DNA of 64,000 nucleotides from contig NZ_CP126604.1 in assembly GCF_008364625.2 (NCBI RefSeq), positions 1,612,001 through 1,676,000 on the forward strand, written 5' to 3'. Of the stretch, positions 1 through 9,344 are shown piece after piece. The notes beneath the pieces were generated by a model, which did not search any database, was not told the DNA's origin, and saw only the letters and a list, made by a program, of their open reading frames with translations. Both the position numbers and the translations under genes were made by a program. Within the stretch, counting starts at the first letter, position 1, and the number at the start of each line of letters is the position of its first letter. The DNA is from Enterobacter dykesii. GTDB lineage: Bacteria; Pseudomonadota; Gammaproteobacteria; Enterobacterales; Enterobacteriaceae.

Positions 1-792
1 TCCCTGATGGGCTGGGGTCTGGGCTACTTCGGTCAGCCGCATATCCTGGCGCGCTTTATGGCGGCGGATTCCCACCACACCATCGTTCATGCCCGTCGCA
101 TCAGCATGACGTGGATGATCCTGTGTCTGGCGGGGGCGTGTGCGGTCGGCTTCTTCGGCATCGCGTACTTCAACAACAACCCGGCGCAGGCGGGCGCGGT
201 CAACCAGAACGCCGAGCGCGTGTTCATCGAGCTGGCGCAAATTCTGTTTAACCCGTGGATTGCCGGTATTCTGCTCTCCGCAATCCTGGCGGCGGTGATG
301 TCTACCCTGAGCTGCCAGCTGCTGGTCTGCTCCAGCGCAATCACCGAAGACCTCTACAAAGCCTTCCTGCGTAAAAACGCGAGCCAGAAAGAGCTGGTGT
401 GGGTAGGGCGCTTTATGGTGCTGGTGGTGGCGCTGGTAGCCATTGCGCTGGCGGCCAACCCGGAGAACCGCGTGCTGGGCCTGGTGAGCTACGCGTGGGC
501 GGGCTTTGGTGCGGCATTTGGTCCGGTAGTGCTGTTCTCCGTCATGTGGTCACGTATGACCCGTAACGGCGCGCTGGCGGGGATGATTATCGGTGCGGTG
601 ACCGTTATCGTCTGGAAACAGTTCGCGTGGCTGGGCCTGTACGAAATCATTCCGGGCTTCATCTTCGGCAGCATCGGCATCGTGGTGTTCAGCCTGCTGG
701 GTAAAGCCCCTTCTGCCTCCATGCAGAAACGCTTTGCTGAGGCCGACGCGCATTACCATACTGCGCCGCCGTCTAAGCTCCAGGCAGAATAA
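1..792 (+). CDS. putP: Sodium/proline symporter PutP, C-terminal part
   Basis: The reading frame is open from base 1, so the gene begins upstream and only about the last 263 residues are present (the E. coli protein has about 502). The visible part is a run of hydrophobic helices with short polar loops, as expected of a sodium:solute symporter, and ends in a short hydrophilic tail. PutP imports proline with Na+ across the inner membrane. Position next to efeUOB and phoH matches E. coli putP, which supports PutP over the related PanF. A strong hairpin with a T tract follows the stop codon. Confidence 0.93.
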   Translation, partial: SLMGWGLGYFGQPHILARFMAADSHHTIVHARRISMTWMILCLAGACAVGFFGIAYFNNNPAQAGAVNQNAERVFIELAQILFNPWIAGILLSAILAAVMSTLSCQLLVCSSAITEDLYKAFLRKNASQKELVWVGRFMVLVVALVAIALAANPENRVLGLVSYAWAGFGAAFGPVVLFSVMWSRMTRNGALAGMIIGAVTVIVWKQFAWLGLYEIIPGFIFGSIGIVVFSLLGKAPSASMQKRFAEADAHYHTAPPSKLQAE

Positions 793-814
793 TTATTCTC
801 GCTGCACAACGCAG

Positions 815-846
815 GCCGGGTGAGCGCAAGCGCACCCGGCTTTTTT
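815..846 (+). terminator. Rho-independent terminator of putP
   Basis: GCCGGGTG at 815-822 pairs with CACCCGGC at 833-840 and six T residues follow. It lies 23 bases after the putP stop codon. Confidence 0.85.
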
Positions 847-908
847 CTTGCCAAAATCCGTAATTTCCTGTGATATCCATGTGCTTATAACAATGAGGAT
901 AGCGAAGC

Positions 909-1328
909 ATGACAATCAAAACAGGGGTAATGGCAGCGGCATTCTTGATGCTCGCTGGCTGCACGGCGCCGTCACAGCACGCGGCGGTGGAGACCTGCAA
1001 AGCGGATAACCAGATGCAGCAAACCACGCTCTATTTCGGCTTAAATCGTCCTGCCGGGGCGCAGATCACCAGCAACGAGTGGCAGCAGTTTGTCGATCAG
1101 GACGTGACGCCGCGTTTCCGCGATGGCTTAACGGTGTTTGACGCGCGCGGGCAGTGGCTGGGGAACGACGGGAAAGTGGCGCGAGAACCCAGCAAAGCGC
1201 TGATGCTGATCCACGGTAAAGATGCGCAGAGCGAGAAGAACATCGAAGCGTTACGCGGGATTTACAAGTCACGCTTCGCGCAGGAGTCGGTGATGCGGGT
1301 CGATCAGCCGGTGTGCGTGCAGTTCTGA
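909..1328 (+). CDS. DUF3574-type lipoprotein
   Basis: A 139-residue protein with a lipoprotein signal peptide: hydrophobic residues 7-15, then the lipobox LAGC with Cys18 as the predicted lipidated residue. The mature part resembles DUF3574 small secreted proteins (sequence TTLYFGLNRP near residue 40, then a conserved WLG and a C-terminal SVMRV strand). Two further cysteines (residue 30 and near the C-terminus, VCVQF) could form a disulfide. Function is unknown. SD-like GAGGA lies upstream of the ATG. It is monocistronic and converges on the nucleoside transporter gene. Confidence 0.8.
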   Translation: MTIKTGVMAAAFLMLAGCTAPSQHAAVETCKADNQMQQTTLYFGLNRPAGAQITSNEWQQFVDQDVTPRFRDGLTVFDARGQWLGNDGKVAREPSKALMLIHGKDAQSEKNIEALRGIYKSRFAQESVMRVDQPVCVQF

Positions 1329-1331
1329 TAA

Positions 1332-1354
1332 AAACGGCGGGATAACCCGCCGTT
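1332..1354. terminator. Bidirectional hairpin between convergent genes
   Basis: AACGGCGGG and CCCGCCGTT form a 9-bp stem around ATAA, between the stop codons of the DUF3574 gene and the minus-strand transporter. A-rich DNA flanks it on the left, giving U residues on the minus-strand transcript. Confidence 0.7.
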
Positions 1355-1359
1355 CTCAC

Positions 1360-2544
1360 TTACAGCACCAAACCCGCAAAGCTCGCCGACAGCAGGCTCA
1401 CCAGCGTCGCGCCGTACACCAGACGCAAACCGAAACGCGATACCACGTTCCCCTGCTGTTCGTTCAGGCCCTTAATCGCCCCGGCCACGATGCCGATGGA
1501 CGCGAAGTTCGCGAAGGATACCAGGAAAACGGATAAAATCCCCAGCCCGCGCGGGGACATCTGATGCGCGATTTTTTGCAGCTCAATCATCGCCACAAAT
1601 TCATTCGCCACCAGCTTGGTTGCCATTATACTGCCCGCGTTCAGGGCATCGCTCAGCGGAATCCCCACCAGCCACGCCAGGGGATAAAATACGTAACCCA
1701 GGATCTGCTGGAAGCTCATGCCAAATACGCTGGAGAAGAGGGCGTTAACGGCGCTAATAAGCGCGATAAAGCCAATCAGCATCGCCAGAATAATCATCGC
1801 CACCTTAAAACCGGCCAGAATATACTCGCCGAGCATCTCAAAGAAGCTCTGCGATTCGTGCAGTTTTTCCAGCTTGATATCCGGCTCCGCTTCCGGGCGC
1901 GCCGGGTTGATGACGGAGAGAATAATAAAGGTGCTGAACATGTTCAGAATCAGCGCGGCGACGACAAATTTGGCGTCAAGCATGGTCATATAGGCGCCGA
2001 CAATCGACAGGGAGACCGTCGACATGGCCGTGGCCGCCATGGTGAAGAGACGACGAGAGGAGAGATCGCCCAGCACGCCTTTGTAGGCAATGAAGTTTTC
2101 CGACTGGCCGAGGATCAGCGAACTCACCGCGTTAAAGGATTCCAGCTTGCCCATACCGTTCAGTTTCGACAGCAGCGTACCGATGACCCGAATAAAAATC
2201 GGCAGGATCCGCCAGTGCTGAAGAATACCAATCAGTGCGGAAATAAAAATAATCGGGCAAAGCACGCCGAGGAAAATGAACGCCAGCCCTTTCTCCCCCA
2301 TTCCGCCAAAGACGAAATTGGTACCTTCGCCGGCAAATTTGAGCAGTGACTCAAAGAATCCGGAGACGTATTTAATCAGGAATAACCCACTTTCGGCGTG
2401 CAGGAAAAAGAACGCCAGCGCAATTTCAATAATAATCAGCTGTAAAACATAACGAATGCGAATTTTTCGGCGGTCGAAACTTACCAGCCAGGCAAGCGCG
2501 AGAATAATGACCAGCGCCAGCAGGAAATGGACAATTTTAAACAT
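1360..2544 (-). CDS. Concentrative nucleoside transporter (CNT/NupC family)
   Basis: A 394-residue polytopic membrane protein. N-terminal helices are followed by the CNT core, including [11 protein letters not shown] (about residue 148), [15 protein letters not shown], and a C-terminal [15 protein letters not shown] segment, motifs of the nucleoside-binding and gate regions. CNT proteins import nucleosides with H+ or Na+. The paralogues nupC, nupX and psuT cannot be told apart here. No NupC-type gene lies beside putP in E. coli, so this is a locus-specific addition. It is transcribed alone, divergent from efeU. Confidence 0.88.
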   Translation of the reverse strand: MFKIVHFLLALVIILALAWLVSFDRRKIRIRYVLQLIIIEIALAFFFLHAESGLFLIKYVSGFFESLLKFAGEGTNFVFGGMGEKGLAFIFLGVLCPIIFISALIGILQHWRILPIFIRVIGTLLSKLNGMGKLESFNAVSSLILGQSENFIAYKGVLGDLSSRRLFTMAATAMSTVSLSIVGAYMTMLDAKFVVAALILNMFSTFIILSVINPARPEAEPDIKLEKLHESQSFFEMLGEYILAGFKVAMIILAMLIGFIALISAVNALFSSVFGMSFQQILGYVFYPLAWLVGIPLSDALNAGSIMATKLVANEFVAMIELQKIAHQMSPRGLGILSVFLVSFANFASIGIVAGAIKGLNEQQGNVVSRFGLRLVYGATLVSLLSASFAGLVL

Positions 2545-2719
2545 AATTAATTTTCACCAGGTTTTTGAGGCGGATATTTAGCCACAGCCCCGTACCAGCG
2601 TAAATGGGCATTTTCGTTATAACTTATAAATCTGAACGTAACGTATGTAACTATTACCAGGCTCGGCGTTTACAACTCGTCATCAAAACACCGCACATTT
2701 CGCTTGTGTTTATTTTCGC

Positions 2720-2738
2720 CGTAATGATAATCACTATC
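2720..2738 (+). promoter_or_regulatory. Fur box upstream of efeU
   Basis: CGTAATGATAATCACTATC matches the 19-bp Fur consensus GATAATGATAATCATTATC at 16 positions. It ends 57 bases before the efeU start codon, consistent with iron repression of efeUOB, which is known in E. coli. Confidence 0.8.
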
Positions 2739-2795
2739 ACAAGAATTTACCTTTCTTTGCATCAGTTGACCGCGATAAACATTTAAGGTGTCGGC

Positions 2796-3629
2796 ATGTT
2801 TGTTCCATTTCTCATTATGTTACGTGAAGGGCTTGAAGCTGCCCTTATCGTGAGCCTCATCGCCAGTTATCTGAAGCGAACCCAGCGCGGACGCTGGATT
2901 GGCGTCATGTGGGTCGGGGTATTCCTTGCTGCAGCACTCTGTCTGGGCCTCGGTATCCTCATCAACGAAACCACCGGGGAGTTCCCGCAGAAAGAGCAGG
3001 AGCTGTTTGAGGGGATAGTCGCCGTAATTGCGGTGGTGATCCTCACCTGGATGGTGTTCTGGATGCGTAAAGTCTCCCGTAACGTGAAGGTGCAGCTGGA
3101 GCAGGCGGTGGATAACGCCCTGCAAAAGGGGAACAACCACGGCTGGGCGCTTATTATGATGGTCTTTTTCGCCGTCGCGCGTGAAGGCCTTGAGTCTGTT
3201 TTCTTCCTGCTGGCGGCGTTTCAGCAGGATGTGGGGATCTGGCCGCCGCTGGGAGCCGTGCTGGGTCTTGCCACCGCCGTTGTGCTCGGTTTCCTGATCT
3301 ACTGGGGCGGTATCCGCCTTAACCTGGGCGCGTTCTTCAAGTGGACCAGCCTGTTTATTCTGCTGGTGGCTGCGGGGCTGGCGGCGGGGGCGATACGCGC
3401 CTTCCACGAGGCGGGCCTGTGGAACCATTTCCAGGACGTGGCGTTTGACCTCAGCAACGTGCTCTCCACCCATTCTCTGACCGGCACCCTGCTCGAAGGT
3501 ATCTTCGGCTATCAGGAAACGCCGAGCGTCAGCGAAGTGGCGATGTACTTTATTTATCTGGTTCCGGCGCTGGTGCTGTTCGCTATGCCGCCGCGTACCG
3601 GCAAGCAGGCGTCGCGCGTGACGCCGTAA
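2796..3629 (+). CDS. efeU: Ferrous iron permease EfeU
   Basis: A 277-residue inner-membrane protein of the Ftr1/OFeT family with about seven helices. Two REGLE motifs (residues 10-14, and in AREGLESVFF near residue 128) are the iron-binding REXXE signatures. It transports ferrous iron at low pH with EfeO and EfeB. The frame is intact and close to the functional family length, unlike E. coli K-12 where a frameshift silences efeU. SD AAGGTG precedes the ATG. It is the first gene of efeUOB. Confidence 0.96.
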   Translation: MFVPFLIMLREGLEAALIVSLIASYLKRTQRGRWIGVMWVGVFLAAALCLGLGILINETTGEFPQKEQELFEGIVAVIAVVILTWMVFWMRKVSRNVKVQLEQAVDNALQKGNNHGWALIMMVFFAVAREGLESVFFLLAAFQQDVGIWPPLGAVLGLATAVVLGFLIYWGGIRLNLGAFFKWTSLFILLVAAGLAAGAIRAFHEAGLWNHFQDVAFDLSNVLSTHSLTGTLLEGIFGYQETPSVSEVAMYFIYLVPALVLFAMPPRTGKQASRVTP

Positions 3630-3669
3630 TCTTTGATTTAGTTACAACATACTTATAAAGGGAAGAGTC

Positions 3670-4797
3670 ATGGCAATTCAGTTCCGTCGTAGTGCGTTAT
3701 GCGCAGGCATTGCCGCGCTGTTCGCTTCTGCATTCTCCGCCTGGGGCGCGGATGTTCCTCAGGTTAAAGTCACCGTCAATGATAAGCAGTGCGAGCCGAT
3801 GACCCTCACGGTCAACAGCGGCAAAACCCAGTTCATCATTCAGAACCATAGCCAGAAGTCGCTGGAGTGGGAGATCCTCAAAGGCGTTCTGGTGGTGGAG
3901 GAGCGCGAAAACATCGCCCCTGGCTTCAGCCAGAAGATGACCGCCAACCTGCAGCCGGGGGAGTATGAGATGACCTGCGGCCTGCTGACTAATCCGAAAG
4001 GCAAGCTGATCGTCAAGGGCAACGCCACGAAGGATGCCGCGAAGGGCGAAGCGCTGCTGAGCCTGGGCGAGGCCATCACCGCCTATAAAGCCTACGTCAC
4101 TAAAGAGACTGCAGATCTGGTCGCGGGCACCAAAGCCTTTACCGATGCGGTGAAAGCGGGCGATATCGAAAAGGCGAAATCCCTGTATGCGCCAACCCGT
4201 CAGCACTACGAGCGTATTGAGCCAATTGCGGAGCTGTTCTCCGATCTTGATGGCAGCATTGATGCCCGTGAAGACGATTACGAGCAGAAAGCGGCCGATC
4301 CAAAATTCACCGGCTTCCACCGTCTTGAGAAAGCCCTGTTTGGCGACAACTCTACCAAAGGGATGGAGAAATACGCCGAGCAGCTGAACGGCGACGTGCT
4401 GGAGCTGCAAAAGCGCATCAGCGAGCTGGCCTTCCCGCCGTCAAAAGTGGTGGGCGGCGCGGCCGGCCTGATTGAAGAAGTGGCCGCGAGCAAAATCAGC
4501 GGCGAAGAAGATCGCTACAGCCATACCGATCTGTGGGACTTCCAGGCCAACGTAGACGGCGCGCAGAAAATTGTTAACCTGCTGCGTCCTCAGCTGCAGA
4601 AAGAGAACAGCGAGCTGCTGGCGAAAGTGGATGCCAACTTTAAGAAAGTCGATACCATCCTGGCGAAGTATCGCACTAAAGACGGGTTTGAAACTTACGA
4701 CAAGCTGACCGATGCCGACCGTAACGCGCTGAAAGGCCCGATTACCGCCCTGGCGGAAGATCTCTCTCTGCTGCGCGGCGTACTGGGTCTGGACTAA
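3670..4797 (+). CDS. efeO: Periplasmic iron-uptake component EfeO
   Basis: A 375-residue protein with a cleavable signal peptide (residues 1 to about 26, ending AWGA). An N-terminal cupredoxin-like domain (about 30-120, with Cys and Met residues in QCEPMTL and YEMTCGLL) is followed by a helical M75-type domain carrying the HRLE metal motif (HRLEKALFG near residue 217). It works with EfeB and EfeU in ferrous iron import. It lies 40 bases after efeU with SD GGGAAGAG and 5 bases before efeB. Confidence 0.96.
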   Translation: MAIQFRRSALCAGIAALFASAFSAWGADVPQVKVTVNDKQCEPMTLTVNSGKTQFIIQNHSQKSLEWEILKGVLVVEERENIAPGFSQKMTANLQPGEYEMTCGLLTNPKGKLIVKGNATKDAAKGEALLSLGEAITAYKAYVTKETADLVAGTKAFTDAVKAGDIEKAKSLYAPTRQHYERIEPIAELFSDLDGSIDAREDDYEQKAADPKFTGFHRLEKALFGDNSTKGMEKYAEQLNGDVLELQKRISELAFPPSKVVGGAAGLIEEVAASKISGEEDRYSHTDLWDFQANVDGAQKIVNLLRPQLQKENSELLAKVDANFKKVDTILAKYRTKDGFETYDKLTDADRNALKGPITALAEDLSLLRGVLGLD

Positions 4798-4802
4798 GCA
4801 CG

Positions 4803-6086
4803 ATGAACAAGCATGACGAATACGACGTGGCGGAACCTTCACGTCGTCGATTGTTAAAAGGGGTGGGGGCGCTGGGGGGCGCTCTTGCTCTGGCCGGTGG
4901 CTGTCCGGTAGCGCATGCGGCGAAACCGCAAAGCGCGCCCGGTACGCTGTCACCCAATGCCCGCATGGAAACGCAGCCGTTTTATGGCGAGCATCAGTCG
5001 GGCATCCTGACGCCGCAGCAGGCGTCCATGATGCTGGTGGCCTTTGATTCACTGGCGAGCGATAAAGCCGATCTTGAGCGCCTGTTCCGCCTGCTGACGA
5101 CGCGCATCGCGTTTCTCACCGCCGGTGGACCGGCGCCCGATACGCCGAACCCGCGTCTGCCGCCAATGGACTCCGGTATTCTGGGGCCGTTTATCGCCCC
5201 GGATAACCTGACCATTACCGTTTCGCTCGGTGAAACGCTGTTTGATGCGCGCTACGGGCTGGCAAAACAGAAGCCGAAATCGCTGCAGAAAATGACGCGT
5301 TTCCCGAATGACTCCCTGGACGCGGCGCTGTGTCATGGCGACCTGCTCCTGCAGATTTGTGCCAATACCCAGGACACGGTGATCCACGCCCTGCGCGATA
5401 TTATCAAGCACACGCCGGATCTGCTGAGCGTGCGCTGGAAGCGGGAAGGGTTTATCTCTGACCACGCCGCCCGCAGCAAAGGCAAAGAGACGCCGGTTAA
5501 CCTGCTGGGCTTTAAGGACGGCACGGCCAACCCGGACAGCAGCGATGCGGCGTTGATGAAAGACGTGGTATGGGTGACGGCAGATCAGGGCGAACCGGCG
5601 TGGGCGGTGGGCGGCAGCTATCAGGCGGTGCGCATTATCCAGTTCCACGTGGAGTTCTGGGACCGCACGCCGCTCAAGGAGCAGCAGACGATCTTTGGTC
5701 GCGATAAGCAAAGCGGCGCGCCGCTTGGCATGAAGAACGAGCATGATGTGCCTGACTACGCGAGCGATCCGAATGGCGACGTCATCGCGCTCGACAGCCA
5801 TATCCGCCTTGCTAACCCGCGCACTAAAGAGACGCAATCCAGCCTGATGATGCGTCGTGGCTACAGCTATTCGCTCGGCGTGACCAACGCCGGCCAGCTC
5901 GATATGGGGCTGCTGTTCGTTTGCTATCAGCACGATCTGGAAAAAGGCTTCCTGACCGTGCAGAAGCGGCTCAACGGCGAAGCGCTGGAAGAGTACATTA
6001 AGCCCATCGGCGGCGGCTATTTCTTTGCCCTGCCGGGCGTGCGCGACAGCAACGCGTATCTCGCTCAGGGTCTTATTGAAGCCTGA
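4803..6086 (+). CDS. efeB: DyP-type haem peroxidase EfeB, Tat-exported
   Basis: A 427-residue protein. The N-terminus has a twin-arginine signal (SRRRLLKG, residues 14-21) followed by a hydrophobic stretch ending AHA. The dye-decolorising peroxidase signature GFKDGTANP occurs near residue 238, with an [11 protein letters not shown] region further on for the haem pocket. It is thought to oxidise ferrous iron, or to release iron, in the periplasm for EfeUO. Five bases separate it from efeO, and a terminator follows. Confidence 0.96.
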   Translation: MNKHDEYDVAEPSRRRLLKGVGALGGALALAGGCPVAHAAKPQSAPGTLSPNARMETQPFYGEHQSGILTPQQASMMLVAFDSLASDKADLERLFRLLTTRIAFLTAGGPAPDTPNPRLPPMDSGILGPFIAPDNLTITVSLGETLFDARYGLAKQKPKSLQKMTRFPNDSLDAALCHGDLLLQICANTQDTVIHALRDIIKHTPDLLSVRWKREGFISDHAARSKGKETPVNLLGFKDGTANPDSSDAALMKDVVWVTADQGEPAWAVGGSYQAVRIIQFHVEFWDRTPLKEQQTIFGRDKQSGAPLGMKNEHDVPDYASDPNGDVIALDSHIRLANPRTKETQSSLMMRRGYSYSLGVTNAGQLDMGLLFVCYQHDLEKGFLTVQKRLNGEALEEYIKPIGGGYFFALPGVRDSNAYLAQGLIEA

Positions 6087-6090
6087 TAAT

Positions 6091-6126
6091 TGTCCCCGCA
6101 ACCGTTCGCGGGGACATTATTTTTTC
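6091..6126 (+). terminator. Terminator of efeUOB
   Basis: TGTCCCCGC at 6091-6099 pairs with GCGGGGACA at 6108-6116, followed by a T-rich run. Confidence 0.85.
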
Positions 6127-6140
6127 ATATGACTATCTTG

Positions 6141-6158
6141 TTGTTATATTTCTGTAAT
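6141..6158 (+). promoter_or_regulatory. Pho box upstream of phoH
   Basis: TTGTTATATTTCTGTAAT matches the PhoB consensus (CTGTCATA, three A/T bases, CTGTCAT) at 15 of 18 positions. AT-rich DNA at about 6160-6170 could be the -10 region. E. coli phoH is PhoB-activated, so position and role agree. Confidence 0.65.
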
Positions 6159-6585
6159 ATTCATATATGAGACTGATTCCGCTGCAGGAGCAGTCTTAAA
6201 AGTTGCGCTCAGGTAAAATAAATGTTGCATTTATGATAACTCCTGATGTACTTAAGATAAGACAGCGGTAGTTCCCGGCAGTGATGCTGAATCACTATGG
6301 AGATCGCGAATGGTTGCGTCCTGTACTGGACAAGGTAAACATAAAAACCGCAGCACCCGGCGCGGAGGCTCAGACTCCGGCAGCGATTTCCTCACCACTA
6401 AATTTTCCCCCCTTCCTCAAGAATCTGATTCGACCGACGTGCAGAACGGTGCGCGTAGCTGTTCCGTATCGTTATCCGATAAAGCAAGCAATGGCTTACA
6501 AGGAAGCCAACCCTCTGATGTTCGTGCGCATAATCGTGCCGAAGCTGGCGCGTGTGATGAATACCAACAACTCAAGGTGCTATCC

Positions 6586-7377
6586 ATGGGAAGACAAAAA
6601 GCAGTGATCAAAGCTCGTCGCGAAGCAAAACGTGTGCTGAGACGGGATTCACGTAGCCATAAACAGCGTGAAGAAGAATCGGTCACCTCGCTTGTGCAGA
6701 TGAGTGGCGTAGAAGCAATTGGCATGGCCCGAGACAGCCGTGATAATTCTCCAATTGTTGCGCGCAATGAGGCTCAGGCGCACTACCTGAATGCTATCGA
6801 GAGTAAACAGCTCATCTTTGCAACCGGTGAAGCCGGATGCGGGAAAACCTGGATCAGTGCAGCCAAAGCGGCGGAAGCGCTGATCCATAAGGACGTGGAG
6901 AGAATTATTGTTACCCGTCCTGTACTGCAGGCTGATGAAGATCTCGGCTTCCTGCCCGGGGATATTTCGGAGAAGTTTGCTCCGTACTTCAGGCCCGTCT
7001 ATGACGTGCTGGTGAAGCGACTGGGTGCATCCTTTATGCAGTACTGCCTGCGACCAGAGATTGGCAAGGTGGAAATCGCGCCGTTCGCCTATATGCGCGG
7101 ACGTACATTTGAAAATGCGGTCGTCATTCTTGACGAGGCTCAGAACGTGACCGCTGCGCAAATGAAGATGTTTTTAACGCGCCTCGGGGAGAACGTGACG
7201 GTTATCGTTAACGGCGATATTACCCAGTGTGACCTGCCATCCGGCGTGAAATCCGGGCTGAGCGACGCCATGTCACGTTTTGAGGAAGATGAGATGATTG
7301 GGGTGGTACGCTTCACTAAAGAGGACTGTGTGCGTTCAGCGCTCTGTCAGCGCACGCTGCAAGTCTATTCCGACTAA
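6586..7377 (+). CDS. phoH: Phosphate-starvation-inducible ATPase PhoH
   Basis: From this ATG the protein has 263 residues, starting MGRQKAVIKARREAKR. Walker A is GEAGCGKTW (about residue 80) and Walker B is VVILDEAQN (about 172), followed by the sensor-like NGDITQCDLP; this is the PhoH family of RNA-associated ATPases. SD AAGGTG lies 7 bases before the ATG. The frame stays open upstream to an ATG at 6310 (355 residues, also with an SD, GGAG), corresponding to the 354-residue E. coli annotation. The upstream extension is polar and low in structure, so the shorter start is preferred but not proven. Exact role is unknown. Confidence 0.88.
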   Translation: MGRQKAVIKARREAKRVLRRDSRSHKQREEESVTSLVQMSGVEAIGMARDSRDNSPIVARNEAQAHYLNAIESKQLIFATGEAGCGKTWISAAKAAEALIHKDVERIIVTRPVLQADEDLGFLPGDISEKFAPYFRPVYDVLVKRLGASFMQYCLRPEIGKVEIAPFAYMRGRTFENAVVILDEAQNVTAAQMKMFLTRLGENVTVIVNGDITQCDLPSGVKSGLSDAMSRFEEDEMIGVVRFTKEDCVRSALCQRTLQVYSD

Positions 7378-7415
7378 AGATAAAGCATTATCGTTTTGCC
7401 TCTTTCCTGTAATGT

Positions 7416-7438
7416 CTTCCCGGCGTAATGCCGGGAAG
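7416..7438 (+). terminator. Hairpin after phoH
   Basis: CTTCCCGGC and GCCGGGAAG form a perfect 9-bp stem with loop GTAAT, 39 bases after the phoH stop. Only a modest T run follows, so it may be a weak terminator. Confidence 0.6.
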
Positions 7439-7769
7439 CGTCGTTTATACTCCGCAGAAATTCCCCTTATTTAAGCACTGTGTTGCTGGAACAATAATGT
7501 CGATTATTAAGTGGGTGGGCGTTTTTATTCTTTTTTGCAGAAGTGTGATATGAAGTGATAATACCCACAAAATACCTGTAAATATAATGAGTGCGCTAAT
7601 TGTTAGTTAAAAATTAAACGTGAATGTTGTCACAGAACATGATTACGAAGTAAAAATTAAGTTGGTGTCTTCAGGTGAGTTATCTATGTTTCGTACTTGT
7701 TCGAACAAAATTCTAAGAAGAAACACAACAGGGGCACCTTTCCCCGAAACATCACGCTGAGGGTCATAC
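7439..7769. other. AT-rich intergenic region before the AGCS symporter gene
   Basis: No convincing gene is visible. The stretch is markedly AT-rich. It contains a 12-bp perfect palindrome TTGTTCGAACAA at 7697-7708, 62 bases before the symporter start codon, and the same palindrome recurs upstream of bssS at 32014-32025. It presumably holds the symporter promoter and leader. Confidence 0.6.
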
Positions 7770-9275
7770 ATGAACGAACTGGTCGGTGCTATTAATGGTG
7801 TAATCTGGAGCCCTGCGTTAATATTCTTATGTCTGGGTGTCGGCCTCTATTTCTCGCTGCGTAGTCGCTTCCTGCAATTACGCCATATCAAACATATGAT
7901 TACCCTGATGTTCCAGGGGCGTCCTACCGATGCAGGCGTATCGTCATTTCAGGCGCTGACGATGACGCTGGCAGGCCGCGTGGGGACAGGGAATATCGCC
8001 GGTGTGGCCACGGCAATTACCTTTGGCGGTCCGGGCGCGCTTTTCTGGATGTGGATAGTCGCTTTTTTAGGTGCCAGCTCTGCATTTGTCGAATCCACCC
8101 TGGGACAAGTTTATAAAGAAAAAATTAACGGCGAATATCGCGGTGGTCCTGCCTTTTATATTGAAAAAGGTTTAGGCGTGAAGTGGTACGCATGGTTATT
8201 TGCTATTGTGACTATTTTCTCCTGCGGATTATTACTTCCGGGCGTGCAGGCAAACTCGATTGGGGCGAGCCTGGATATTGCGTTTGGCCTGAGTCCGAAC
8301 GTTACGGCGGCATTACTTGCGGTACTGTTAAGTTTTATTATTTTCGGCGGTGTGAAAAGGATCGCCAGCTTTAGCAGTATGGTCGTTCCATTTATGGCGC
8401 TGGGGTATATTATTGTCGCCTGCGTGATTATCGCCATTAATATTAACCAGCTTCCTTCGGTTATTCTGCTGATCTGGAAAAGTGCGTTCGGCCTTGAAGC
8501 AGGTTTCGGTGCCATCCTGGGTCAGGCCATCATGTGGGGCGTTAAGCGCGGCGTCTATTCCAACGAGGCCGCGCAGGGGACCGGGCCGCATGCATCCTCT
8601 GCGGCGGCAGTAAGCCATCCGGTGAAGCAGGGGCTGGTTCAGGCATTCTCGGTCTACATTGACACGCTGTTTGTCTGCTCCGCGACCGGGTTTATGCTGC
8701 TGATCACCGGGCTGTATAACGTCCAGGGCGTCGACGGCGCAGCGCTTTATACCGGGATTACAGGCGTTGCCGCGGGTCCTGGCTATGTGCAGACGGCGAT
8801 GGAAAGTATGATGCCAGGCTTTGGTAATTACTTTGTTGCCATTGCGTTGTTCTTCTTTGCCTTCACAACGATTATTGCCTACTACTATATTGCCGAAACC
8901 AATATCGCCTTCATTAACCGCAAAATTCACCGTCCATGGCTGACATTTCTGCTCAAGTTATGCCTGATGGCCTCCACGGTATATGGCACGGTTCGCACCG
9001 CGGATCTGGCATGGGGACTGGGGGATATTGGGGTAGGGCTGATGGCGTGGCTCAACATTATTGCCATTGTTCTGTTGCATAAAAAAGCGTTTGCCAGCCT
9101 TAAGGATTATGAAATCCAGAATGCGCAGGGGCTGGATCCTCAGTTTGACCCGATTCGGCTGGGGATTAAAAATGCGGATTACTGGCTTGATGGGCGTAAG
9201 GATGAGGATGGTGTTCAGCCTGAGCCGGTTTCATCGCTTGAAAGTAAGCAGCCGGCAGGGAAGTTGAATAGCTGA
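7770..9275 (+). CDS. AGCS-family alanine/glycine:sodium symporter
   Basis: A 501-residue membrane protein with about ten or eleven helices. The AGCS signature region GRVGTGNIAGVATAI is at about residue 70, and NEAAQGTGPHASSAAAVSHP at about 265 is also typical of the family. It would import alanine or glycine with Na+. The hydrophilic C-terminal tail from about residue 445 is cytoplasmic by prediction. It occupies the place where E. coli carries pgaABCD, ycdT and ycdU, so it is a lineage-specific neighbour. SD GAGGGT precedes the ATG. Confidence 0.9.
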   Translation: MNELVGAINGVIWSPALIFLCLGVGLYFSLRSRFLQLRHIKHMITLMFQGRPTDAGVSSFQALTMTLAGRVGTGNIAGVATAITFGGPGALFWMWIVAFLGASSAFVESTLGQVYKEKINGEYRGGPAFYIEKGLGVKWYAWLFAIVTIFSCGLLLPGVQANSIGASLDIAFGLSPNVTAALLAVLLSFIIFGGVKRIASFSSMVVPFMALGYIIVACVIIAININQLPSVILLIWKSAFGLEAGFGAILGQAIMWGVKRGVYSNEAAQGTGPHASSAAAVSHPVKQGLVQAFSVYIDTLFVCSATGFMLLITGLYNVQGVDGAALYTGITGVAAGPGYVQTAMESMMPGFGNYFVAIALFFFAFTTIIAYYYIAETNIAFINRKIHRPWLTFLLKLCLMASTVYGTVRTADLAWGLGDIGVGLMAWLNIIAIVLLHKKAFASLKDYEIQNAQGLDPQFDPIRLGIKNADYWLDGRKDEDGVQPEPVSSLESKQPAGKLNS

Positions 9276-9286
9276 GGAATCGAATA

Positions 9287-9316
9287 AAAAAGCCCGGGCA
9301 TTAGTTCGGGCTTTTT
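9287..9316 (+). terminator. Terminator of the AGCS symporter gene
   Basis: AGCCCG at 9291-9296 pairs with CGGGCT at 9307-9312, preceded by A residues and followed by T residues, 11 bases after the stop codon. Confidence 0.8.
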
Positions 9317-9344
9317 ATATAGCTGAGGCGGCTCAGTCCGCACC

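Noticed and set aside
1564..2349. 261-residue plus-strand frame inside the CNT transporter gene
   Set aside because: Antisense shadow with low-complexity, highly charged composition and no domain.
2604..2786. 60-residue frame upstream of efeU
   Set aside because: It spans the Fur box and efeU promoter and has no family features.
6281..6607. 108-residue frame overlapping the phoH leader
   Set aside because: It overlaps the phoH frame, has no recognisable domain, and is better explained as a shadow of a conserved leader.
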